DNA of 64,000 nt from Rubripirellula amarantea (GTDB lineage: Bacteria; Planctomycetota; Planctomycetia; Pirellulales; Pirellulaceae), in the NCBI RefSeq assembly GCF_007859865.1, contig NZ_SJPI01000002.1, forward strand, positions 310,001 to 374,000, given 5' to 3'. Position 1 is the first letter of the stretch; every line of letters starts with the position of its first letter. Both the position numbers and the translations under genes were made by a program. The notes below the pieces were generated by a model, which saw nothing but the letters and a program-made list of their open reading frames with translations, ran no database searches and was not told the origin of the DNA. Of the stretch, positions 20,545 to 29,413 are shown one piece after another.

Positions 20545-20704
20545 GGCGGGGCACCGTTGGCGGGTTCCCGAATTCGTCGCTTTGTCTGAAAAATTCATCG
20601 GTGTTGTGCCACTTCGTTGACAACCCGCCCGCCCCCTCGTGAGCCGCACGTTGCTGGGGTAAAATCTTCGGTTTGAACGATTCGACACGCAAACGAGGAC
20701 CCTG

Positions 20705-21766
20705 ATGGCCAAAGGACTGTTTACTCAGGGCATGTGTGTCCTGTTGCGTCAGTCGCTGTCGGTGGAGCGTCTTCAAGAGTTGCTCAGTAGCTTCGAGTTC
20801 CTGGGCACTCACGATTCACTCGAAGATCTCGATTCGCCGCAAACGCTCGTCTATTCGTTTCGGCCTGAAGTCGGCGGGCATCTGTTGATCACGCCGTCCA
20901 ATGCGGTCTGGCCTGACGACATGGGCGACCCCGACGAATCACCCGAGCGGTTTGTCGCTTGGTCGCTGGGACAGTATGGTCCGCTGGCCTATCCGGGTTG
21001 CTTGAAGCGATCCGGCGAACAATCTTGGGGCTGGGAAGACGGCGGCGAGCGTTTTCAAGAACACACATCGCACGTGCGAATCTTGATCAGCTACGTGCTC
21101 GGTGCCGAGGGTCCCGATGATGACGACGAAGATTTACCGTTGGTGCCCGACGATTACGATCCCGTCGAAGAGCTTGAATTCGCGACCCGCGCTGTCACGG
21201 CGATCCTAGAAGCTGACGAAGCCATTTGTTATTTCAATCCCGGTGGCGAAGTGTTGCGGGATAGTGACGGACTGCGTCGCGGGCTCAATTACGCTTGGAA
21301 CAACGAATTGCCGCCTTTGGACATGTGGACCAACGTGCGTTTGTTTCGCGCCGAAGATGATTGGTCGCTAATGGACACCGTGGGCAACGGGCAATTCGAC
21401 TTGCCTGACTTGGAAGCGATCTACTTTGCGGATTCGTTTGAACCTAGTGACGTCGAGAGCTTCCTTCGCAGTGCTTCGCTGTACATGTTGTCCAATGAAG
21501 ACGAAGTCGAAGATGGTGATACGGCCGACGGGCCCGGCGATGTCACATGGCTAGCGATGGAATGTTACGATGCGTTGTCGGATCCACCGCGAGAAACCAT
21601 TCGCTGGGTTCCTCAGGACGGGCAAACGCCGCCGCCCGAGTTGCTCGAGCGTGGTGAGTCGATTGACTTTGATGACGAAGATGATGACGACGACGACGAA
21701 GATGATCTCCTTAGCTTCGATGACAACGACGATGACGATGAACTTGATGAGGAACTTGAGTTCTGA
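20705..21766 (+). CDS. DUF4261-like protein with acidic tail
   Basis: A 353-residue soluble protein. The central and C-terminal part (residues ~165-265: FATRAVTAILEADEAICYF, MWTNVRLFRAEDDWSLMDT, DLPDLEA) resembles the DUF4261 domain, in which a similar W-V-N-V-R-x-F and L-P-E-L-E arrangement occurs. This is recognition by eye and not a search result. The last ~30 residues are almost only D and E, ending in ELEF. The N-terminal third is unfamiliar. The following membrane-protein gene starts 83 bp downstream on the same strand and may be co-transcribed. Function unknown. Confidence 0.7.
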   Translation: MAKGLFTQGMCVLLRQSLSVERLQELLSSFEFLGTHDSLEDLDSPQTLVYSFRPEVGGHLLITPSNAVWPDDMGDPDESPERFVAWSLGQYGPLAYPGCLKRSGEQSWGWEDGGERFQEHTSHVRILISYVLGAEGPDDDDEDLPLVPDDYDPVEELEFATRAVTAILEADEAICYFNPGGEVLRDSDGLRRGLNYAWNNELPPLDMWTNVRLFRAEDDWSLMDTVGNGQFDLPDLEAIYFADSFEPSDVESFLRSASLYMLSNEDEVEDGDTADGPGDVTWLAMECYDALSDPPRETIRWVPQDGQTPPPELLERGESIDFDDEDDDDDDEDDLLSFDDNDDDDELDEELEF

Positions 21767-21814
21767 ATGATCAGCGGGTTAAGCGGCAATGATGGCCGAC
21801 CTTACGAAAGAGCC

Positions 21815-21835
21815 AGCACCCAGCACCCAGCACCC
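21815..21835. repeat. Tandem repeat, 3 x 7 bp, before a start codon
   Basis: AGCACCC three times in a row, ending 14 bases before the ATG at 21850. AAGGGCGAG between array and start is a weak ribosome-site candidate. Confidence 0.8.
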
Positions 21836-21849
21836 AAGGGCGAGCCAAC

Positions 21850-23115
21850 ATGAAACCGGTTCTTCCGCTTTTGATTTTCATCACGCTGATATCGCCTCCC
21901 GTCTTTCAATCGGCGGTTCTGACGGCTCAGGACAATGCGGTCGAAACGGCCAGCGAAAAACCAATTAGTGAAGAACCAGTCAGCGAAAAAACATTCAGCG
22001 CCGAATCGCTCGAGCGGAATCTAGAAGGGCCCATTGATGCCGAAGACATAGCTGCGGCTAGCGGTTGGGCGACCAGTTCGGGGATCGTCGATTGGCTGGG
22101 CCCGCTCGCTCCCGTCGCTCTTTCGCCGTTCTTCGGTGTGACATGCTTGTCCGGACTGGCACTCTGGGGACCTACCTGGATGACTGACAATGCCATCTTG
22201 GGAACGTCGGGTCCACTTAAGAATGAATGGTTGTTCTTCGTGTTTCTGGGGCTGACGCTTTTGACAAGCCTGCCGCGGTTAACCAAGGTCAGTAAGCCGT
22301 TTGCCCAAGCGGTTGATCGTTTAGAAACGTACGCTGTGATCGTAATCTTACTGGTAATCAAACTCGTCATGTCGATGGACAATCCAGGCATCGGCGAGGA
22401 AGCAGTGGCGGTTATGTCGGTGAAGGTGATGCATTTCGGTGTGGTCAGCTTCACCCTAGATACGTTGCTTTCGATTGCCATGGTGATCAACATCTTGGTC
22501 ATCAATAGCGTCAAGTTCTTCTTTGAGTTTCTAGTCTGGTTGACGCCGGTGCCCTTCTTGGATGCTGTTTTTGAAGTGTGCAACAAGTCGTTGTGCGCGG
22601 CGTTAATGGCCGTCTACGCACTAAGCCCCACGATCGCCACCGGTATTAATCTTGTCGTGCTTCTTGTAGCCGCACTGATGCTGCGTTGGATCAGTCGACG
22701 GGTGCGATTCTATCGAACGATGATTTTGGATCCCGTTCTGGCAAAGTTGTGGACCGGATTTGGAAAGCCACGCAAGCCGGAATTGATTGTGTTCCCGCAG
22801 GGCGACTTCGGGCCCTTTCATGCCAAGAGTCGTTTAAAGCTAAGTCGCTCGGATGACCAACTGGTGTTTTGCGAAGCGAATTGGTGGATGCCATCGAAGC
22901 AACACTGCGTTCCCTCGGATCCATTGCCGGTTGTCAAAGAAGGATGGGTGATGAATTCAATTGAATTGACGGGAGAGGATGGCAATGTGATGCAGTTACG
23001 TTTCAGTCGTCGCTACAGTCGCGAAACGTTGATCGCGCTGCTTGAGCAACTGGGCCTCGGTCACGACCAGGCAACTGAGATCGTCGAGCAGGCTCGCGGG
23101 GTCGAGTTCGCTTAG
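21850..23115 (+). CDS. Polytopic membrane protein, unknown function
   Basis: A 421-residue protein I do not recognise. It has a signal-like N-terminus (MKPVLPLLIFITLISPPVF), then a low-complexity stretch (residues ~35-54) of four 5-residue units (SEKPI, SEEPV, SEKTF, SAESL) encoded by a 15-bp repeat. Residues ~75-285 hold about six hydrophobic helices, with charged RLTKVSKPF and RLETYAV loops. The C-terminal ~135 residues are soluble with a beta-rich look (LIVFPQGDFGPFHAKSRL) and an ending helix (ETLIALLEQLGLGHDQA). Convergent with mnmE, with a gap of 17 bp. Confidence 0.8.
   Translation: MKPVLPLLIFITLISPPVFQSAVLTAQDNAVETASEKPISEEPVSEKTFSAESLERNLEGPIDAEDIAAASGWATSSGIVDWLGPLAPVALSPFFGVTCLSGLALWGPTWMTDNAILGTSGPLKNEWLFFVFLGLTLLTSLPRLTKVSKPFAQAVDRLETYAVIVILLVIKLVMSMDNPGIGEEAVAVMSVKVMHFGVVSFTLDTLLSIAMVINILVINSVKFFFEFLVWLTPVPFLDAVFEVCNKSLCAALMAVYALSPTIATGINLVVLLVAALMLRWISRRVRFYRTMILDPVLAKLWTGFGKPRKPELIVFPQGDFGPFHAKSRLKLSRSDDQLVFCEANWWMPSKQHCVPSDPLPVVKEGWVMNSIELTGEDGNVMQLRFSRRYSRETLIALLEQLGLGHDQATEIVEQARGVEFA
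21952..22011. repeat. In-frame tandem repeat, 4 x 15 bp
   Basis: Four 15-bp units beginning AGCGAAAAA/AGTGAAGAA/AGCGCCGAA, encoding SEKPI-SEEPV-SEKTF-SAESL just after the signal-like region of the membrane protein. Confidence 0.85.
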
Positions 23116-23132
23116 GTGGGTTTTCGCCTTGA

Positions 23133-24515
23133 CTACTTTCCGATGCAGAATCGGCTGAACACTCGGTCGAGAATGTCTTCGTTGTAAACCTCGCCCGTCA
23201 CTTCGCCGATGCACTGTGCCGCCAGACGCAAATCAGACGAAACGAATTCGTGTCCCGATTGTTGTCGCACTTGCGTGATCGCGTCGTTGATCGCTTCTTT
23301 GGCTCGAAGCAGTGTTTCGCTGCACCGAGCGGCGGTACCGATGATCGAACCAGATTGTTCTGCGTCGCGAGCGGCAATCGCGTTTGATATTTGATCCTTC
23401 AGGTTCTCGATTCCCTTGCCCGTGGCGGAACTGCAGAGGATCCAACCTTCACGATCCTTGTCGACAAGGTCGCCTTTGGTGGCGAGGAATAAATCGATCA
23501 CGCCGGGTTTTGCACTTGAGCTCGCTAGTTCACGCACTTGGTCGGCTGCGGTATCGAAGTCATCGCGGCTGCCGTCAACGCACCACAATCGAAACCCAGC
23601 TTCGCGGATCACGCGAGCGGTTTGCTGTTGAGCCAAATCTGAAATCTCATGGTTTAGTCCATCGCTCGGAGTTTCGACTCGCGGTTTCTCCAAACCGGCG
23701 GTGTCCTGCAGCATCACCGCGTGAAGGCCGATGTGAGCATTAGCTGAAACGAAGTCGCGCGTCGTGCCGGCTAAGTCAGCAACGATCGCAATCTCTTGTC
23801 CAGCTAAAACATTCAGCAGTCGACTCTTTCCAGCGTTGGGGTCACCGCACAAAGCGATCGTCGTGGCGGATGAGGTTCCGCCCCGCGATCGAATTTGCTC
23901 GATCGTTTCCGCAACGATTGCCGCGATGTCGGTCAACCGTGCCAACAGTGTTTTGTCGCTGACGAACTCAATGTCTTCGTCGACAAAGTCCAGGCCGGCT
24001 TCGACATCCGCAAGCAAGTTCAGCAGTTCGCTGCGAAGTTGCCCTAGCGGTTGTGAAAGATTGCCCGAAAGCTGCCGCAGCGCATGATCGAGCGAACCCG
24101 GTTGTTCGGCTTCGATCACCCCAAGCACGGCCTCGGCTTGGGTGAGGTCTAGTTGTCCCGCTAAGAAAGCTCGCATCGTGAACTCGCCCGGTCGAGCGGC
24201 ACGTGCACCGGCCTTGATGGCTGAATCGACGATTCCGGACAAGATCGGCAGTGAACCAAACGTATGGATTTCCGCCGAGGGTTGACCGGTGTAGCTTCGT
24301 GAGGTTGGCCAGCGAAGTATATCCACGTCGATGCTGCCTATCGGCTCGCTGAGATTAAGGCAGCATCGCAGTCGTCGCGGAGCTTTGGTCTGGCAAGCTG
24401 GCACGCCCAAGGTTTCGAGGACGTCCATGGCATCAGAGCCCGACAGTCGAACGACGCCTCGGGGGGCGGGCGAAGTGGGCGAGGCAATCGCAACGATAGT
24501 TTCATCAAAACGCAT
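23133..24515 (-). CDS. mnmE: tRNA modification GTPase MnmE
   Basis: A 460-residue GTPase that, with MnmG, installs the carboxymethylaminomethyl group on wobble uridine of certain tRNAs. Visible: the N-terminal tetrahydrofolate-binding domain (IVAIASPTSPAPRGVVRLSG), the Walker A/G1 box GDPNAGKS (about residue 222-229), G3 DTAGL (about 268) and the diagnostic C-terminal FCIGK ending with the reactive cysteine. The G4 region is diverged (LATKGD in place of NKxD). Length is normal. mnmG is not in this window. The gene is divergent from the unknown gene starting at 24819, with a tandem array between. Confidence 0.95.
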   Translation of the reverse strand: MRFDETIVAIASPTSPAPRGVVRLSGSDAMDVLETLGVPACQTKAPRRLRCCLNLSEPIGSIDVDILRWPTSRSYTGQPSAEIHTFGSLPILSGIVDSAIKAGARAARPGEFTMRAFLAGQLDLTQAEAVLGVIEAEQPGSLDHALRQLSGNLSQPLGQLRSELLNLLADVEAGLDFVDEDIEFVSDKTLLARLTDIAAIVAETIEQIRSRGGTSSATTIALCGDPNAGKSRLLNVLAGQEIAIVADLAGTTRDFVSANAHIGLHAVMLQDTAGLEKPRVETPSDGLNHEISDLAQQQTARVIREAGFRLWCVDGSRDDFDTAADQVRELASSSAKPGVIDLFLATKGDLVDKDREGWILCSSATGKGIENLKDQISNAIAARDAEQSGSIIGTAARCSETLLRAKEAINDAITQVRQQSGHEFVSSDLRLAAQCIGEVTGEVYNEDILDRVFSRFCIGK

Positions 24516-24818
24516 AGCCTAAGAGTGTATCGAAAGTTACCGATCTCGCACCATGGTCTAGCGTACTCGAGCTCAGCAGATCATGGTTCAGCAGGCTCAC
24601 GTTCAGCACGCTCACGTCCAGCACGCTCACGTCCAGCAGGCTCCGGTTCAGCACGCTCACGTCCAGCAGATCATCGTCCAGCGCACTCCGGTTCACCGCT
24701 TCTTGACCAGCACGTGTGGCAAAGCCAGCAGCCAAAGCCAAGCGAGTCGGGACCCAACATCCGCAGGGTCACTTTGATCCGCTCGCAGATTGGGCGGGGG
24801 ACTATTACACTCTCGTGC
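24516..24818. other. Intergenic region dominated by a 15-bp tandem array
   Basis: About 303 bp between mnmE (minus) and the 24819 gene (plus). Because the unit is 15 bp, long frames stay open through it (for example 24525-24818 in frame with the downstream gene), but the resulting low-complexity peptide is unlikely to be translated. No promoter element is recognisable. Confidence 0.6.
24580..24699. repeat. Tandem array, 8 x 15 bp
   Basis: Eight contiguous 15-bp units, of which five are near-identical to GCTCACGTCCAGCAC and the outer ones diverge (ATCATGGTTCAGCAG, ATCATCGTCCAGCGC, ACTCCGGTTCACCGC). The best-developed intergenic array of the window, between divergent genes. Confidence 0.95.
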
Positions 24819-26189
24819 ATGTTTGGGCTCTTCTCTTCACGACCGCCTTTGTCAACGAACCAACGCGTCGATATCGAGTTGCTTGTGCGACGAACCGTCA
24901 GCGTTTTCGGTCGCGAGTTCGTTTGTGCTCAATCAGCGGTCAGCTCACTGAGCGAGTTTATCGATGCCGAACCTGCCAAGGCCAATACCGTAAGTGACGA
25001 TTTTGACAGCGAAGAACGCGTGCGATTCGTTCATGAAACGCTGTGTCGCCGGATGGCAATAGAACCTCATTCTGTGACGCTAGCAATCGTCAATGACGAT
25101 CAGCTCACCGAAGCCTTTGCGTATCAGCCAAGCCGCGATGATTCAGCCGCGGAAGTTCAGGTCAACTCGCTAGTTGCCGACGACGATCTGCGATTAGTGA
25201 CCACCATTGCCAATGCGTTGGCGTTTCACGTCTGGACCAAACGCGGTGATCGAGACTTGGATACGGACCCGCGGACAACGATGTTGCTTCCTGTCATCAT
25301 GGGGTTGGGCGTCTTGGTTGCTGACGCGGCTTTGTACGACGATCAGTGGTCCACCGGCGGATGGTCGGGTTGGTCGTTGTCACGGTTAGGGCACTACAAC
25401 GCCATGGAAGTTGGATTCGCAATGGCGTGTGTTGCAACACTTTGCGGGGACGATAAGCCAGCCTGGATGACGAGCCTGCGTCTGGATGCTCGAGCGACAG
25501 CCAAGCGGTCGCTCCGATATTTTCGAGATCTACAGTCCAAAGGCGGCGAACGACTACTGGATGCGTCGCGAGTGCCCAGTGAAACCCGCGAGGAGTCCGT
25601 ATTGGCGAATTGGATTGCGGGTGAGGATCCCGATTGGGCAGTCGCAGCGCTGCGCACGGTCAGTCAACGAGCGGCGGTGGCGGATACTTATCTTTCGAGT
25701 GCCGTTTTGGATTCGACCATCGCTGCCACAAAATCCACCGACCAGGCTGTGCAAACGTCTGCGATCACCGCGTTTGCGTTCGCGAATCCCGAGTCAATGT
25801 CGCCGGCGATTGAATCGGCTTTGATGCGACTAAGCAAGTCACGCAGTCCGCAAACGGTCTTGGCGGCGATCGAATCCGCGACCGCTCTGGGGTTGCCGCA
25901 CGGTTCATTCCTGGACTCGGCCGATTGGTTGTTGCAGCGAGAATCGTTTGATCAATTGCCGGTCGCCGATTGGGTTCGGCGAGGTGGAACGCAATGCGTG
26001 GTCCTGCAGCCAGTCATTTGCGCCCACCTAGTCGATGCGATTCGATTTGATCACCAAGTCGCCATGCAGGCGCTCGCTAGCTGCCTCAGTTCGATCAGCG
26101 ACGATGTTGAAGCGGTGATCCGCCGGTATGTGCGTGATCCGGAAATGCAAACGCGAGCACGGGAGATCACGCTTCAACAATCGAAATGA
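24819..26189 (+). CDS. Unknown protein, HEAT-like C-terminal half
   Basis: A 456-residue protein not recognised. The start is set at the ATG at 24819 (MFGLFSSRPPLSTNQRV), because the frame upstream to 24525 runs through the tandem array and gives only low-complexity residues. Residues ~1-230 look globular, with a conserved-looking hydrophobic/glycine segment (LLPVIMGLGVLVADAAL, about residue 160) and GHYNAMEVGFAMA. The second half is alanine-rich with repeated helix pairs (AVLDSTIAATK, AITAFAFANPES, AAIESATALGLPHG), suggesting HEAT-like repeats. No signal peptide. Convergent with the oxidoreductase gene. Confidence 0.7.
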   Translation: MFGLFSSRPPLSTNQRVDIELLVRRTVSVFGREFVCAQSAVSSLSEFIDAEPAKANTVSDDFDSEERVRFVHETLCRRMAIEPHSVTLAIVNDDQLTEAFAYQPSRDDSAAEVQVNSLVADDDLRLVTTIANALAFHVWTKRGDRDLDTDPRTTMLLPVIMGLGVLVADAALYDDQWSTGGWSGWSLSRLGHYNAMEVGFAMACVATLCGDDKPAWMTSLRLDARATAKRSLRYFRDLQSKGGERLLDASRVPSETREESVLANWIAGEDPDWAVAALRTVSQRAAVADTYLSSAVLDSTIAATKSTDQAVQTSAITAFAFANPESMSPAIESALMRLSKSRSPQTVLAAIESATALGLPHGSFLDSADWLLQRESFDQLPVADWVRRGGTQCVVLQPVICAHLVDAIRFDHQVAMQALASCLSSISDDVEAVIRRYVRDPEMQTRAREITLQQSK

Positions 26190-26256
26190 GAACAGTAAAC
26201 GGATTTCGTCCTGCGACGCTTTTCACCGCAGGCGTTTATGGGTCAGGCGTTATTCC

Positions 26257-27537
26257 TTAGACCACCCAATCTCGTTCGGGACGCGAACACAACAGATTGG
26301 CTTCCGGATCGTTGACGAAGGTTTCCGTCTTGGGGTCTAACGTCAATGTCCGGCCCACGATCCACGAAATGGCTGCGGCGTGGGATGCGATGTGCGACCG
26401 ACGCATCACCGTTTGATTTGCGTTGGTAGGTTTCCGCGATCGGATGCAGTCGAAGAAATTTTCAGCATGGATCGAGACGTCTAAACCGCGAACTCGCTTG
26501 CTACCTTCGGGCAGCTTGCTTTGCAGTGAATCCGGTGTGACGACAATCTCGCCACTGTCGCCTGTTTCCACGGAGCCTTTATCACCCACGAAACGCACCG
26601 GACAAGTGCCCAGCCGTGTGATGTAGTGAGGTGAACGATCACCAAAGGGTTCCTTCAAGAAGTCGACAATCAACTTCACACCGTTTTCGTACGTGCAAAC
26701 GATCTTGTCTTCTTGAGGTTCGTATCGAATGGGCATGGTGTCATCGGCGTCGTTGGCCCATTGGCACAGGTCAATAGTGTGAGCACCCCAATCGAGAAGA
26801 CGTGCCCCGGAATCAAAGTCCCAAATTCCTCGCCATCGACCGTCGACATAGCTTTGGTTGAACGGTCGCCAGGCTGCGGGACCGAGCCACATGTTCCAAT
26901 CGCACGTTTCCTTGTCCGGAGTTTTTTGTGCGGGCAGCCACGCATTGTCCATCACGGGTACATAGACCGAAGCGTGGAGAGTGTGGATTTTGCCCAACGC
27001 TCCTGACCGAGCAAGGTTCACGGCTTGCTCGAAATTGGGCACGCTGCGTCGCTGGGTTCCCGCTTGAAAAACGCGTCCGGTTCGGTCCATGGTGTCGGCC
27101 AGACGCTGGCATGCTTCGACCGTGATGCCGCAAGGCTTTTCGCTGTACACATCCTTGCCGGCTTCGGCAGCCAAGATCGAAGCGGCCGAGTGCCAACGGT
27201 CTCCGGTGGCGATCAACACGGCATCAATATCCTTGCGATCTAGCAGCTCGCGAAAATCGCGGTGGATCTGGCAATCTTGGTTGCCGTAGGCATCATCAAC
27301 AAGTTTCTTGCCTTTTTCGCCTCGGTACTTTTGCACTTCTGACATGGCAACACAGCGAATCTGGTCTGACTTCAACATCGACGTCAGGTCGTACTCGCAA
27401 CGGGGGCCGAAGCCAATCACGCCCAAGTTAATCTTGTCGTTGGGCGAAGCGAACGCACTTCGCATTGGCAAAGCAGCGAGAGCAGCAGCGGCCAGGACGT
27501 CGCGGCGCGAAGGCAGGAAGGGGGTGCAGTCAGGCAT
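26257..27537 (-). CDS. Gfo/Idh/MocA family oxidoreductase, Tat-exported
   Basis: A 426-residue NAD(P)-dependent oxidoreductase of the Gfo/Idh/MocA family. It has a Tat-like signal (SRRDVLAAAALAAL, residues ~10-24), as many planctomycete members do, then the Rossmann start INLGVIGFG (about 37-45) and the family EKP motif (YSEKPCGIT, about 134), which contains the catalytic lysine. The C-terminal alpha/beta domain includes RLLDWGAHTIDLCQW. The substrate is probably a sugar or sugar derivative and cannot be named. Monocistronic in appearance: it converges with the gene at 24819-26189 and csrA lies upstream after ~260 bp. Confidence 0.9.
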   Translation of the reverse strand: MPDCTPFLPSRRDVLAAAALAALPMRSAFASPNDKINLGVIGFGPRCEYDLTSMLKSDQIRCVAMSEVQKYRGEKGKKLVDDAYGNQDCQIHRDFRELLDRKDIDAVLIATGDRWHSAASILAAEAGKDVYSEKPCGITVEACQRLADTMDRTGRVFQAGTQRRSVPNFEQAVNLARSGALGKIHTLHASVYVPVMDNAWLPAQKTPDKETCDWNMWLGPAAWRPFNQSYVDGRWRGIWDFDSGARLLDWGAHTIDLCQWANDADDTMPIRYEPQEDKIVCTYENGVKLIVDFLKEPFGDRSPHYITRLGTCPVRFVGDKGSVETGDSGEIVVTPDSLQSKLPEGSKRVRGLDVSIHAENFFDCIRSRKPTNANQTVMRRSHIASHAAAISWIVGRTLTLDPKTETFVNDPEANLLCSRPERDWVV

Positions 27538-27649
27538 GATCTTCTCCGAGATGGCGGGACGTTGACTTCAAGAATCCAAGTCAAGCTGCTCAGAATATAT
27601 CACGCCGCAGAGACCGACGTGGGGTGGGCACCGACGTCGAATTGCGTTC

Positions 27650-27679
27650 CCTGTTCCTGTTCCTGTTCCTGTTCCTGTT
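27650..27679. repeat. Hexanucleotide tandem repeat, 5 x 6 bp
   Basis: CCTGTT repeated five times between the oxidoreductase gene and csrA. No gene reads through it. Confidence 0.9.
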
Positions 27680-27742
27680 CGATGTTTGTCCTTCGCATGC
27701 AAACACCATCGCTCGAATCGCGACACGTTTACATCGGCGCAT

Positions 27743-27773
27743 AAAAAAAGGAGGGCTAATGGATTAGCCCTCC
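27743..27773 (-). terminator. Intrinsic terminator of csrA
   Basis: A perfect 10-bp stem (GGAGGGCTAA / TTAGCCCTCC) with a 4-base loop; on the minus strand it is followed by a run of seven U. It lies 28 bp past the csrA stop. Confidence 0.92.
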
Positions 27774-27800
27774 GATTGGTGACCGGCAAACAGATCGAAC

Positions 27801-28028
27801 CTAGTTCTTCTTCGGCGGTTCGATGTCCTTGGTCGCGCCACTGCCGGTTTGGGCAGCTCTTCGGTTTTCGCGCTGGATAGCGTCGTAGACCTCTTGGCGG
27901 TGTACAGGGATCGACTGGGGAGCTTCAATACCAAGGCGAACTTTGTCGCCTCGGATATCGACGATTGTCACCACGACATCGTCCCCAATCATGATACTTT
28001 CGTCTCGGTGGCGGGAAAGGACCAGCAT
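27801..28028 (-). CDS. csrA: Carbon storage regulator CsrA
   Basis: A 75-residue CsrA/RsmA-type RNA-binding protein that represses or stabilises mRNAs by binding GGA-containing hairpins. The N-terminus [17 protein letters not shown] and the [13 protein letters not shown] segment are canonical; the last ~20 residues ([12 protein letters not shown]) are a polar tail beyond the core. A longer frame to 28139 exists, but the ATG at 28028 matches the universal CsrA start exactly. It has its own terminator downstream. No flagellar or fliW gene is nearby. The 500-bp upstream gap contains a 14-bp tandem array. Confidence 0.96.
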   Translation of the reverse strand: MLVLSRHRDESIMIGDDVVVTIVDIRGDKVRLGIEAPQSIPVHRQEVYDAIQRENRRAAQTGSGATKDIEPPKKN

Positions 28029-28381
28029 GGTGTCCTCGGGATGATCTGATTGAGAGGCGGATGGATAACTCGCGGGCTTTCGTTGGCCCCGAAACATTGA
28101 CCACCGTTCGCTTTCCTCATGAAAGCGATGCGGCGACAAAGGGTTTGATCGACCGCACCCGCCAGCTTATTGACATGCAAGCATAGAAGTCCGCCCATAC
28201 CGATCGTGCGGGATGCCGCACATGGCCGCACAGATTAGATTGTTCGGTATGCGCCGCGTTGCCATTTCGAGTTGGCTCATTTTCATTTCGCGGCTTATCA
28301 AGTCGCATGATGTTGCCATGCTGCGGCAATCGCGTTTTCAAGCTAGGCCATGCCCTCGTGTGCGCGCACTCATGGATCAGC

Positions 28382-28437
28382 GTGTCGCCGCGTGTGTGTC
28401 GCCGCGTGCGTGTCGCGGCGTGCGTGTCGCGGCGTGC
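28382..28437. repeat. Tandem array, 4 x 14 bp
   Basis: Four 14-bp units, GTGTCGCCGCGTGT/C then GTGTCGCGGCGTGC twice, with a partial fifth (GTGACG). Very GC-rich. It lies upstream of csrA and just past the DUF1571 gene terminator. Confidence 0.93.
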
Positions 28438-28481
28438 GTGACGGCAGCGCACGGGAACTGGGGCAGCGAACTCGGTCCACG

Positions 28482-28514
28482 AAAAAAGCCCGGTGAGTGG
28501 TCTCACCGGGCTTT
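28482..28514 (-). terminator. Intrinsic terminator of the DUF1571 gene
   Basis: A perfect 13-bp stem (AAAGCCCGGTGAG / CTCACCGGGCTTT) with a 4-base loop; on the minus strand it is followed by a U-run. It is 27 bp past the stop of the DUF1571 gene. Confidence 0.93.
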
Positions 28515-28540
28515 GAATGTTCTACTTCGAATCGCGTAAG

Positions 28541-29413
28541 CTACTTCGAATGGAAAGCGTAGTCAGCGTTGTACGGATCGAAGTCCTTGTCCGTTAATCC
28601 AACGTTGGTCTTGAGGTCGAGGTAGTTGTATTCCTCGATCACTTCCAACGGTGCACCCGGACGCGACGGCCAGTCATAGGCGATGTAACGGATCGGCAGG
28701 TTGTTCGCGTCGTCGATAAAGACTTGAGCTTGGTGAAAGTCCAGGCCTTCCACTTTGGTGGGGCTGGTTACCTGCAACACGGTGCAAGTTCGATCTTTCA
28801 CTCGAGCGTTCTTGCGAAACTCGCATTGCACGTCGGGTTGTCGTCGAGCGTTCTGGCCTCGTTCGATGAGCTTTTCGATAAGATTTTCAACGCCAATCTC
28901 GGTCATGGGATAACGTTGGCCACGCATCGCCAACATTCCCGTTGGGGGAATCGTGACGGTTGGCAGGAACTTGCCTTTGAATCCGCCTTCGTGCGCGATC
29001 AGGTTGCCGTTGTTCTTGCCTTCCACATAGATCACTTCGCGACCCTTCACCGACGAAGGCTTCAGGAAGCTGATGTAAACGCTTAGAGGTTGGACGATTT
29101 GTCCGTTGCGAACTTTGCGGTTACGGACTTTGACGTTCATGAACTCATGTTCGCCCAGTTCACCGTTGATGCGTTCTCGCTTGACCAGCATCGCGGTGTA
29201 GTCGTCGACATTTTGTTGACAACTTAGCAACCCGGTGCGAGCCATTTCTAGGGCGCGGTCGAGCGGATGTTCGTAAGCGGGCGTTGCTTCCAAGCTTGCG
29301 GCGTTGGCAACGCGGTGAACGGGTTCGGAAAGCCCCGCGTCTTCAGCGTACGACGGAGCGGCCGTGAATAGCGATCCCGCAATGAGTGCGAATCGGCGGC
29401 GGTTGATGTTCAT
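28541..29413 (-). CDS. DUF1571 exported protein
   Basis: A 290-residue exported protein matching the DUF1571 family as I know it from planctomycetes, whose members resemble outer-membrane lipoprotein-sorting proteins in fold. The signal is clear (MNINRRRFALIAGSLFTAAP, cleaved after the following SYA). Residues ~50-285 carry the family strings CQQNVDDYTAMLVKRERING and EVIYVEGKNNGNLIAHEGG, and the ending DKDFDPYNADY. ATG at 29413 is preferred over the open frame to 29488 because it begins the signal peptide. It has its own terminator. Role unknown; lipid or lipoprotein binding is only suggested by fold. Confidence 0.85.
   Translation of the reverse strand: MNINRRRFALIAGSLFTAAPSYAEDAGLSEPVHRVANAASLEATPAYEHPLDRALEMARTGLLSCQQNVDDYTAMLVKRERINGELGEHEFMNVKVRNRKVRNGQIVQPLSVYISFLKPSSVKGREVIYVEGKNNGNLIAHEGGFKGKFLPTVTIPPTGMLAMRGQRYPMTEIGVENLIEKLIERGQNARRQPDVQCEFRKNARVKDRTCTVLQVTSPTKVEGLDFHQAQVFIDDANNLPIRYIAYDWPSRPGAPLEVIEEYNYLDLKTNVGLTDKDFDPYNADYAFHSK

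Larger units (their letters stand above)
28029..28540. other. Intergenic region upstream of csrA
   Basis: About 512 bp with no gene I can support. It contains, reading left to right, probable csrA promoter/leader sequence, a 4 x 14 bp tandem array (28382-28437) and the terminator of the DUF1571 gene (28482-28514). Confidence 0.7.

Noticed and set aside
24580-24699. Possible CRISPR or coding repeat domain
   Set aside because: No spacers between the 15-bp units, and the open frame through it is explained by the multiple-of-three period.
28382-28437. Possible CRISPR array
   Set aside because: Units are contiguous 14-bp repeats without spacers, so this is a simple tandem array.
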